A stretch of DNA of 5,092 nucleotides, taken from assembly GCA_051889975.1 (NCBI GenBank), contig JBJFDJ010000043.1, positions 1 through 5,092 on the forward strand, given 5' to 3'. Below, piece after piece: positions 1-4,923 of this stretch. The stretch is from UBA9845 sp051889975 (GTDB lineage Bacteria; Bacillota; Clostridia; Christensenellales; UBA1242). Position 1 is the stretch's first letter. Each line of letters starts with the position of its first letter. A program made the translations under genes and the position numbers. A model generated the notes under the pieces. The model was not told where the DNA came from and did no database searches. It saw nothing but the letters and a program-made list of their open reading frames with translations.

Positions 1-155
1 GTGTTGCAGGAACATACTACTTGAAATCTACATATCAAGCAGATGCAATCCAAGCTGCTAACATTACACAAACAGAACTTGAAACATTGTGGGACTGCAC
101 ATCAGGTGATTTAAATACTGTTTTTGCCGATAGAACAGCAGCTACTGGTGAATAA
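1..155 (+). CDS. 3' end of a probable SipW-dependent/TasA-like exported protein (partial)
   Basis: The reading frame that starts at base 3 is open from the window edge to a TAA at 153-155 and gives the last 50 residues of a protein whose start lies outside the window. The other two frames stop early. The segment around Tyr-Gln-Ala-Asp-Ala-Ile-Gln-Ala-Ala-Asn-Ile, followed by a helix-like Thr-Glu-Leu-Glu-Thr-Leu-Trp, resembles the end of the beta-sandwich domain in SipW-signal proteins. It can be aligned with the Val-Gln-Val-Thr-Asn-Val stretch near the end of the neighbouring 190-residue protein (residues 158-163). The family call is an inference from a short tail: no signal peptide or complete domain is visible. 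It is followed 17 bases later by a terminator, which supports a real gene end. Confidence 0.62.
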   Translation, partial: VAGTYYLKSTYQADAIQAANITQTELETLWDCTSGDLNTVFADRTAATGE

Positions 156-171
156 TTTATAATTAATTAAC

Positions 172-200
172 AAAAAAAGAACTCATTAGAGTTCTTTTTT
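172..200. terminator. Bidirectional intrinsic terminator 1
   Basis: The arms GAACTC (179-184) and GAGTTC (189-194) pair around an ATTA loop. A run of seven A precedes the stem and six T follow it, so it can work in both directions. It lies 16 bases after the stop of the rightward partial gene and is its most likely terminator. Confidence 0.85.
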
Positions 201-212
201 AATTTTAAAATC

Positions 213-242
213 AAAAAAACAACTCAATCAGAGTTGTTTTTT
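213..242. terminator. Bidirectional intrinsic terminator 2
   Basis: The arms CAACTC (220-225) and GAGTTG (231-236) pair around an AATCA loop, with seven A before the stem and six T after it. On the minus strand it follows the stop of the exported-protein gene by 12 bases and ends in a U-tract, so it is the natural terminator of that gene. It is a near copy of the terminator at 172-200. Confidence 0.85.
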
Positions 243-254
243 AAACTAAAATAA

Positions 255-827
255 TTAAGCTTTAATACCTGTTGCATATGACCAAGTACCATCAGATTCG
301 TTTGCTTCAAGGATTGCTTTTGCTTCTTCGGCAGTAGCAACATTTGTAACTTGAACCATTCTTATTTCATAAGAAATTGCAACAGTTTTTGTTTCATAGT
401 CATTTCCGTAAACTTCACCATCAAGTTCTAATGTAGCATTTAAAACACCACCAGAAATAGTTGAAAGTTTTGCTGGAGATGACAATGTAGCTGTTCCTTT
501 TTGAACGCCGTCTACTTTAACTGAAATATAGTAAGCTACCCAAACATCATCACTCTCTGCATCAGCAGTCAATATGATTTTAGCGCCAACTGTATCGCCT
601 GGCATTAATTTATCATCTTTCTCCAATTCGACAGAATTTCTAAAGAAACCATAGCCATCAGTATCTACAGTAACTTCAACTTTACCAAAATCTTTAGTAA
701 TTTCTGCACCTGTTGCTTCTTGTGTAAACCATGCGCCTGTTAAGCCTAAAATCATGCTGAGAACAAGCAAGATTGAAAGAACAATAACAGCAATTGATGA
801 TTTACTCATTTTTTTTGAATTTACCAT
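255..827 (-). CDS. SipW-dependent-type exported protein (TasA/camelysin-like), 190 aa
   Basis: This is a small secreted protein, probably surface-bound or matrix-forming. Residues 1-11 are a Lys-containing n-region and residues 12-30 a hydrophobic core. They are followed by Thr-Gly-Ala-Trp-Phe-Thr (30-35), which resembles the SipW-type signal of TasA and camelysin; cleavage is expected around residues 32-34. The mature part is acidic and beta-rich and carries Leu-Met-Pro-Gly-Asp (74-78), matching the L-x-P-G-D motif of TasA-type proteins. A Trp-Val-Ala-Tyr-Tyr strand lies near residue 96. There is no LPXTG anchor, no C-terminal membrane segment and no cysteine. The length fits camelysin (just under 200 residues) and is shorter than TasA. 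The ATG is chosen because AAGGAG (838-843) lies 10 bases upstream; a second in-frame Met at residue 7 lacks its own site. No SipW peptidase gene is in the window. The family assignment is good; fibre formation or protease activity is not shown. Confidence 0.85.
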   Translation of the reverse strand: MVNSKKMSKSSIAVIVLSILLVLSMILGLTGAWFTQEATGAEITKDFGKVEVTVDTDGYGFFRNSVELEKDDKLMPGDTVGAKIILTADAESDDVWVAYYISVKVDGVQKGTATLSSPAKLSTISGGVLNATLELDGEVYGNDYETKTVAISYEIRMVQVTNVATAEEAKAILEANESDGTWSYATGIKA

Positions 828-854
828 TTTGTTTTTTCTCCTTTTTATTTTTTA

Positions 855-884
855 TTTATATTAAATGGCTGGTTAACCATCTAA
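855..884 (-). promoter_or_regulatory. Weak candidate promoter with a palindrome in its spacer
   Basis: On the minus strand TTAGAT (879-884) is 18 bases upstream of TATAAA (855-860), which would start the message about 20 bases before the exported-protein ATG and keep the ribosome binding site. The -35 match is poor. The spacer contains TGGTTAACCA (870-879), a perfect 10-base palindrome that could be a repressor site. No better promoter was found upstream on this strand. Tentative. Confidence 0.28.
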
Positions 885-1268
885 TACCAAAATAATTTGT
901 GGCAATTTTGCCCTTTTGATTGTGAGTATGTTGAATATTGTAAATTTAACAGTTTGTGGCTAGTTTTAACAACAGTTTGTAAGTTATAACCAATTTGTTT
1001 AGTAAAATCACTCAAACTGTTTGCAAAAGGTCAATTTTGCGAATAACACTTTTTTTTGGGGATTTTTGACATTGAAAAATGTAAAAACTGCAGATAAAGT
1101 AATAATAGTTTTAAAAAATAAAAATATTTTTGTTAAAATAACTTTGATAAAACATACTATACAAAAACATATTTTAAAATTTTTTTGACAAAAACAAAGG
1201 CATAAAATAAAAAACATATTATCCAAAAACAAAATAATTTTTGCCATTTATTTCGGATTTGTTAAAAC
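885..1268. other. AT-rich intergenic region without a convincing gene
   Basis: No reading frame here has a ribosome binding site and a sensible protein. What can be seen: the AACAGTTTG repeats in the left third; a small hairpin with a GAAA loop at 1069-1082 (ACATT/AATGT); a palindrome AAAAATATTTTT at 1120-1131; and a TTGACA at 1185-1190 followed after 17 bases by TAAAAA, a weak possible rightward promoter. Long A and T runs dominate. The region separates the rightward glycosyltransferase gene from the leftward exported-protein gene, so it is a divergent control region. Confidence 0.6.
948..1021. repeat. Three copies of AACAGTTTG upstream of the exported-protein gene
   Basis: AACAGTTTGT occurs at 948-957 and again at 971-980, 23 bases apart start to start (about two helical turns). 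The nine-base core occurs inverted as CAAACTGTT at 1013-1021. A related TTTGTGGC occurs at 897-904 and at 953-960. The copies are spaced like operator sites, but in such AT-rich DNA short repeats also arise by chance, so a regulatory role is only inferred. Confidence 0.4.
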
Positions 1269-1297
1269 TTGACTAATAATCAAATTTATAGTAAAAT
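1269..1297 (+). promoter_or_regulatory. Sigma-A type promoter of the first family 4 glycosyltransferase gene
   Basis: TTGACT (1269-1274) is separated by exactly 17 bases from TAAAAT (1292-1297), each one mismatch from the sigma-A consensus. Transcription would start near 1304, giving a leader of about 195 bases. The same hexamers and spacing drive the opposing glycosyltransferase operon (4849-4877). Confidence 0.75.
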
Positions 1298-1327
1298 TTA
1301 ACAAAGAAAGATTTAGTTTAAATCAAA

Positions 1328-1345
1328 CAAAACAATGTTGTTTTG
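1328..1345. repeat. Inverted repeat just downstream of the transcription start
   Basis: CAAAACAA (1328-1335) and TTGTTTTG (1338-1345) are perfect inverted arms around TG, about 25-40 bases after the predicted transcription start. This is a place where a repressor could act. With only two bases in the centre it looks more like a protein site than an RNA hairpin. It contains AAACAATG (1330-1337), also found in the inverted repeat at 4898-4923. Confidence 0.45.
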
Positions 1346-1487
1346 CTCACAAATCAAGTTTGCTGACGCAATCCACAATAAATTGTTAATCACTTGTTTG
1401 AATTAACATCAGTTGCTGTTAAATGTCTGTTGGAGATGCTGACGACAACTTTAAACTATTTGCTGACATAAAAATAATATTTGCGAT

Positions 1488-1493
1488 GGAAGA
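1488..1493 (+). promoter_or_regulatory. Ribosome binding site GGAAGA that decides the start at 1499
   Basis: GGAAGA lies 5 bases before the ATG at 1499. An in-frame TTG at 1481 would add six residues, but it has only A/T-rich sequence upstream and would place this site inside the coding region. The ATG is therefore preferred. Confidence 0.6.
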
Positions 1494-1498
1494 ATAAA

Positions 1499-2680
1499 AT
1501 GGAACAAAACAAAAAACTAAAAATTGCAGTTTTCACAGACAGTTTTTATCCGGGCGTGGGTGGAACAGAACAAGCAACACTGGGTTTGGCAAACGCATTA
1601 AAAAATATGAACAACGACGTTGTTGTTTGTTGTCCAAAATTTAAAGGATATGACGACAGCAAATTTGCTTTTGATGTTTTAAGAACAAACAGCATAAAAC
1701 TAACAGACAATGACTATATGGCATTGCCATCGGTTTCGGGCAGTTTTAAAAAACAAATTAAAAATTTTAAGCCAGACATAATACATTGTCAGTCGGTTAG
1801 TGGCATGACAAGATATGCATTAAAATATGGCAAAAAGTATAAAATACCCGTTTTAATAACTGTACACACAAAATTTAAAACTGCATTTTCAAAAAATGTA
1901 AAGTCTAAATTTATTGTAAATTGCATGATAAAAGACATTGCAAAAAAACTAAAAAGGGCAAATGGTGTTTTTTCTGTTTCTTGCGACATGAAAAATGAAA
2001 TATCTGACTATGGCTACAAAAATGAAGTTATTGTTGTCAAAAATGGCTCAACTTATAACAAAATTGAAATTGTTGAAGATGATTTGCAAAAAATAAGGCA
2101 AAAATATAACTTGACCAAAAGTGATAACATTTTAATTTTTGTTGGTTTGATTGTAAAATACAAAAACATTCAATTTTCACTGGATGCGTTAAAAATTGTT
2201 AAAGAAAAATTTCCGGATTTTAAATTTGTTATTGTTGGCTATGGGCCAGACTTTGATTACTTTAAAAAGTATGTTGAAAAAATCAATTTAACAGAAAATG
2301 TTATTTTCACCAACAAAATTTATGACAAAACTGAACTTGCAGGGCTTTATAAAATAAGTGATTTGCTTTTGTTTCCAAGTGTTTTTGACAATGATAGTTT
2401 GGTTGTTGTGGAAGCAGCGGCAAATCAAACACCAACAATCACTCTTGAAAACACTGGAACAAGTGAAAGACTAACAAACGATGTTTCCGGTTTTGTTGTA
2501 AAAAATGATTTACAAACATATGCCGACAAAATTTTGTTTTTGCTAAAAAATAAAGATATCTTAAAAACAGTGGGAATAAATGCCGAAAAAATGTTGCCAA
2601 AGTCATGGGACGATACAGCAAAAGAGTATTATGATAAATATTTGACAGTTATTGCAAAAAACGATAATAAAAAAGATTAA
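1499..2680 (+). CDS. Family 4-like (GT-B) glycosyltransferase, 393 aa
   Basis: Retaining GT-B enzyme expected to transfer a sugar from a nucleotide-sugar to a membrane lipid or glycan acceptor at the inner face of the membrane. The N-terminal Rossmann half opens with Lys-Ile-Ala-Val-Phe-Thr-Asp (8-14) and the glycine loop Pro-Gly-Val-Gly-Gly (18-22), and has Val-His-Thr (122-124), the usual GT4 His. The donor half has Phe-Val-Gly (214-216), Val-Gly-Tyr-Gly-Pro (246-250) and Asp297-x7-Glu305, where the common E-x7-E motif has Asp first. The position after Gly216 is Leu217 where most family members have the phosphate-binding Arg; the Lys-Asn pair (222-223) is kept. Length is normal for the family and there is no signal peptide or membrane segment. 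It is transcribed alone from 1269-1297 and converges on another glycosyltransferase operon. Similarity to diacylglycerol glucosyltransferases is suggestive, but the substrate is not determined. Confidence 0.9.
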   Translation: MEQNKKLKIAVFTDSFYPGVGGTEQATLGLANALKNMNNDVVVCCPKFKGYDDSKFAFDVLRTNSIKLTDNDYMALPSVSGSFKKQIKNFKPDIIHCQSVSGMTRYALKYGKKYKIPVLITVHTKFKTAFSKNVKSKFIVNCMIKDIAKKLKRANGVFSVSCDMKNEISDYGYKNEVIVVKNGSTYNKIEIVEDDLQKIRQKYNLTKSDNILIFVGLIVKYKNIQFSLDALKIVKEKFPDFKFVIVGYGPDFDYFKKYVEKINLTENVIFTNKIYDKTELAGLYKISDLLLFPSVFDNDSLVVVEAAANQTPTITLENTGTSERLTNDVSGFVVKNDLQTYADKILFLLKNKDILKTVGINAEKMLPKSWDDTAKEYYDKYLTVIAKNDNKKD

Positions 2681-2698
2681 CTATTGTTAATCTTTTTT
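2669..2698. terminator. Bidirectional terminator shared by two convergent genes and overlapping both stop codons
   Basis: A perfect 12-base inverted repeat, AAAAAAGATTAA (2669-2680) and TTAATCTTTTTT (2687-2698), surrounds a six-base loop. Each arm is both the coding end of one gene and the U-tract side for the other. On each strand the arm reads AAA GAT TAA, so both proteins end Lys-Lys-Asp. The stop codons are only six bases apart. The paired core (GATTAA/TTAATC) is AT-rich, so the hairpin may be modest in strength. Confidence 0.8.
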
Positions 2699-3517
2699 AA
2701 TTTGTTTTTGATATTCATTTTTACATTCTATAAAATTTTCAATTAAATCTTTATACATAGGAAATGATTGCAAAAACAACTCTGTTTCCCATGGTTTTAT
2801 TCTGTGCATAATTTTACCTTTTTGTCTTGCGTTGCACAAGTGATGAATGATAATATCACTGTGATATTTGCATTTGTTTCTAAACCAATTGCATTTCCAA
2901 CTTAAATGCAATCTTTTTTTAACTGCTTTGTTTATGGCATCTTGGTCCAAAAAACTCATTTTTTTGTATTTGCAAAGTTTTAACGCCTTGTCCAATGCTT
3001 CAGTTTCTTTTAACTTTTTAACATTAAGTAGCATAACGCCCGCATTAAAATAATCAAAGTCATAGACAAAGTTTTTAAAAAGTATATCTGTAACTGCAGC
3101 CAATTCATAATTTGAAATGTCGGTGTTATACATGTCGCTTATATCGTTGTTTATGATTGTGTCAGTGTCTAAATATAGCAGTTTGTTTGGCATATCAAAA
3201 TAGCCAATCAAAAGCCTTAACATTGTGTATGGTGTGCATCTTGCATTTTCATTTACATTGTTGTCAAGCACATCAGTGTAAACTTTTGTTGCATCAATTT
3301 TTATCACTTTGTTGTTTTTGTTGTATCTTTTTGCAACATTTTCAATAAATTTTATTTGCTCATCACTTATTGGTGTGAACGCTGGATTTTTGCGAGTAAG
3401 GTCCATGGTCATTATGTAAATTTGCAAATCTTGTTTTGTCTTTTGTGTTAAGCTTAAAACAGAAATCAACAGACCGTCAAAAACTTTTTGATTTCCTGCA
3501 TATAAAATGTTTATCAT
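2687..3517 (-). CDS. Family 8 glycosyltransferase (GT-A fold), 276 aa
   Basis: Retaining, metal-dependent GT-A enzyme that probably adds a galactosyl or glucosyl unit to a glycan or lipid-linked sugar. It starts with Asn-Ile-Leu-Tyr-Ala-Gly-Asn (3-9), usual for this group. The metal-binding Asp-Thr-Asp is at 117-119 within Leu-Tyr-Leu-Asp-Thr-Asp-Thr-Ile. Phe-Asn-Ala-Gly (157-160) and Leu-Asp-Gln-Asp (190-193) are the other family 8 signatures. His225-His226 and Lys-Pro-Trp (241-243) form the C-terminal metal and phosphate site. The usual short H-x-x-G-x-K-P-W arrangement is stretched, as in a clostridial subgroup. No signal or membrane segment. The ATG is one base after the stop of the upstream glycosyltransferase and uses AAGGA at 3526-3530, so translation is probably coupled. 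It is the second gene of the operon and ends in the shared terminator. Family certain; substrate unknown. Confidence 0.92.
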   Translation of the reverse strand: MINILYAGNQKVFDGLLISVLSLTQKTKQDLQIYIMTMDLTRKNPAFTPISDEQIKFIENVAKRYNKNNKVIKIDATKVYTDVLDNNVNENARCTPYTMLRLLIGYFDMPNKLLYLDTDTIINNDISDMYNTDISNYELAAVTDILFKNFVYDFDYFNAGVMLLNVKKLKETEALDKALKLCKYKKMSFLDQDAINKAVKKRLHLSWKCNWFRNKCKYHSDIIIHHLCNARQKGKIMHRIKPWETELFLQSFPMYKDLIENFIECKNEYQKQIKKD

Positions 3518-3518
3518 A

Positions 3519-4841
3519 TTATTTTTCCTTTTTTATTTTTATTTTTTCTTTTGTGTTTTTGGTTTGCTTTTTTAGTTTGTTTTTTGATTTTTTTAAATCA
3601 AATTTTGTCTTTTGAACAAGTTTGACTGTTTTTGGGTATAATCTTGCTTTTTTCTTTGTTTTTAATTGCGTTTTCTTTTTTTCAATGAGTTTTATATAGT
3701 CATTGTAAACTTTTTCAACAACTTCGTCCCAAGTTTTGTATAGGGTTTTAAAGGCGTTGTTTGAAACTTGCTCATATAATTCGTCATTTTGACAAACTTC
3801 ATAAATTTTGTCGGCAAAACTTTGAGCAGTGTAATCGGTTAAAAAACCATTTTCATTATCTTTGATATTTCCTGCACACAAAAAATCTTTAATCGAAATG
3901 GTTGGTGTTTTTTGACACGCTGCTTCATATTTAACCAAACCATCAGTATCATAAACAGAAGGAAACAGCAACAATTTGCTTCGGCAATATATGCTTTGCA
4001 AAAGATTTTTGTTTGCAACTTTGCCCACAAAAATTGTTTGTTCATTTAGGTTAAGGTTGTCAATTTTCTTTTTTAAAAGTTTTTCATCTGTGCCACTGCC
4101 AACAAAGATTGTTTTAAAATCCAGCCCTTTGTCTTTTAAAATTTTTAAAGCATCAGCAATAAATAAAATATTTTTTAAAACGGACAACCTGCCAACAAAA
4201 CAAAAAACGAGTTCATTTTTTTTGAGATTATATTTTTTGTTTACCATTTGATTTGCCTTGTTGACATTTTTAACTGGCTTGTGATTTGTTGCGTTGTATT
4301 GAACAGTTACTGGCGCTTTTAATCCATAATCTTTAACAAATAAATCTGCAACACCTTCATTTACTGCCCAATTTTCGTCACACTTGTTAAAAACATCCAT
4401 TATGTTGGCTAGCAAAATGCCCGTAATTGCCCTTGATTTTGTTGCACGAAAAAAATCTTGTTTGTATTGTGAATGATTTGTTGCAATGCAAGGAATCTTG
4501 TGCTTTTTTGCATACTGCAAGCCAATTTTGCCCAAAGAAAATGGAGAGTGAATGTGCACAATGTCTAGTTTTGCATTTTTTAGTTCGGTCATAAACTCAT
4601 TGTCAAGCGTTGGCAAGCCCAAGTCATAGTCTAGCCCCGGCACTTCTAATTTGTTACATCTAACAACTTTGTAAGGAAAATTGTCTTTGTAGTTTTTGTT
4701 TCTTGGGTCAACAGTAAAAACAGTAACATCGGCAAATTTTGAAAGTCTGGTGGCATAGTTGTCAACAACTTGCACAACACCATCAATCATAGGATAAAAC
4801 GCATCTATAAACAATCCAATTTTAAGTCTTTCGTTCTTCAT
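3519..4841 (-). CDS. Family 4-like (GT-B) glycosyltransferase with lysine-rich tail, 440 aa
   Basis: Retaining GT-B enzyme, first gene of the leftward operon. N-terminal half: Lys-Ile-Gly-Leu-Phe-Ile-Asp (7-13), Ile-Asp-Gly-Val (19-22), His-Ile-His-Ser-Pro-Phe (97-102) and Asn-His-Ser (122-124). Donor half: intact Gly-Arg-Leu-x3-Lys-Asn (217-224), Val-Gly-Ser-Gly (247-250) and Asp298-x7-Glu306 in Tyr-Asp-Thr-Asp-Gly-Leu. These resemble lipid glucosyltransferases of low-GC bacteria that act on diacylglycerol, but the acceptor is inferred only. Residues 388-440 form an extra tail with 24 Lys and 1 Arg but only 3 acidic residues in 53, likely a membrane- or nucleic acid-binding extension. The start is the ATG at 4841. 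An in-frame TTG at 4877 would begin inside the promoter -35 box and is rejected. No ribosome binding site precedes the ATG. The next gene begins one base after its stop. Confidence 0.9.
   Translation of the reverse strand: MKNERLKIGLFIDAFYPMIDGVVQVVDNYATRLSKFADVTVFTVDPRNKNYKDNFPYKVVRCNKLEVPGLDYDLGLPTLDNEFMTELKNAKLDIVHIHSPFSLGKIGLQYAKKHKIPCIATNHSQYKQDFFRATKSRAITGILLANIMDVFNKCDENWAVNEGVADLFVKDYGLKAPVTVQYNATNHKPVKNVNKANQMVNKKYNLKKNELVFCFVGRLSVLKNILFIADALKILKDKGLDFKTIFVGSGTDEKLLKKKIDNLNLNEQTIFVGKVANKNLLQSIYCRSKLLLFPSVYDTDGLVKYEAACQKTPTISIKDFLCAGNIKDNENGFLTDYTAQSFADKIYEVCQNDELYEQVSNNAFKTLYKTWDEVVEKVYNDYIKLIEKKKTQLKTKKKARLYPKTVKLVQKTKFDLKKSKNKLKKQTKNTKEKIKIKKEK
3526..3530 (-). promoter_or_regulatory. 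Ribosome binding site of the family 8 gene, inside the upstream coding end
   Basis: AAGGA lies 8 bases before the ATG and within the last Lys-Glu-Lys codons of the preceding gene. With a one-base gap between stop and start, this favours translational coupling of the two glycosyltransferases. Confidence 0.75.
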
Positions 4842-4848
4842 CAATAAA

Positions 4849-4877
4849 ATTTTAACACAACAAAAAAATATAGTCAA
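4849..4877 (-). promoter_or_regulatory. Sigma-A type promoter of the glycosyltransferase operon
   Basis: Read leftward, TTGACT (4872-4877) is 17 bases from TAAAAT (4849-4854), and the -10 is preceded by TGT, an extended -10. A second overlapping TTGACA lies at 4879-4884 but has no -10 at the right spacing. Only seven bases separate the -10 from the ATG, so transcription would begin at or one base before the start codon. Confidence 0.75.
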
Positions 4878-4897
4878 TTGTCAAGTTATAAATCAAA

Positions 4898-4923
4898 GCA
4901 TTGTTTCACAAATTAAACAATGC
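4898..4923. repeat. Inverted repeat upstream of the operon promoter
   Basis: GCATTGTTT (4898-4906) and AAACAATGC (4915-4923) are perfect nine-base arms around an eight-base loop, about 20 bases upstream of the operon -35. On the minus strand only a mixed TTTGATTT follows, so it is a poor terminator. An operator, or a weak terminator of a gene further right, are both possible. It shares AAACAATG with the inverted repeat at 1328-1345. Confidence 0.5.

Larger units (their letters stand above)
1304..1498 (+). promoter_or_regulatory. Long untranslated leader of the first glycosyltransferase gene, possibly regulatory
   Basis: The predicted message has about 195 bases before its ATG. The leader contains TGCTGAC three times (1361-1367, 1438-1444, 1461-1467). 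A possible stem with one bulge can form between CAAATCAAGT (1350-1359) and ACTTGTTTG (1392-1400). No known riboswitch or T-box was recognised and no terminator hairpin with a U-tract is present. A 23-codon frame at 1335-1406 has no ribosome binding site. Whether the leader regulates anything is unknown. Confidence 0.35.

Noticed and set aside
1008..1247. Leftward 79-residue frame rich in Phe, Ile and Cys
   Set aside because: It has no ribosome binding site, and its composition is what T-rich intergenic DNA gives by chance. No domain or proper signal peptide is visible.
885..1268. CRISPR array or mobile element
   Set aside because: The repeats are about 10 bases, too short and irregular for CRISPR. 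No terminal inverted repeats, transposase or target duplication is visible anywhere in the window.
1335..1406. 23-codon frame in the leader as a leader peptide
   Set aside because: It has no ribosome binding site, no run of regulatory codons and no attenuator hairpin after it.
1481..1498. TTG start extending the first family 4 enzyme by six residues
   Set aside because: No ribosome binding site precedes it, while GGAAGA is well placed for the ATG at 1499, where the protein already has a normal family N-terminus.
3976..4251. Rightward 91-residue frame inside the second family 4 gene
   Set aside because: It is antisense to a well-supported glycosyltransferase, lacks a ribosome binding site and shows no recognisable motif. 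The same holds for the other short frames opposite or inside the three glycosyltransferase genes.
4842..4877. TTG start extending the second family 4 enzyme by 12 residues
   Set aside because: The codon lies in the -35 box and the extension spans the -10, so it would not be transcribed from this promoter.
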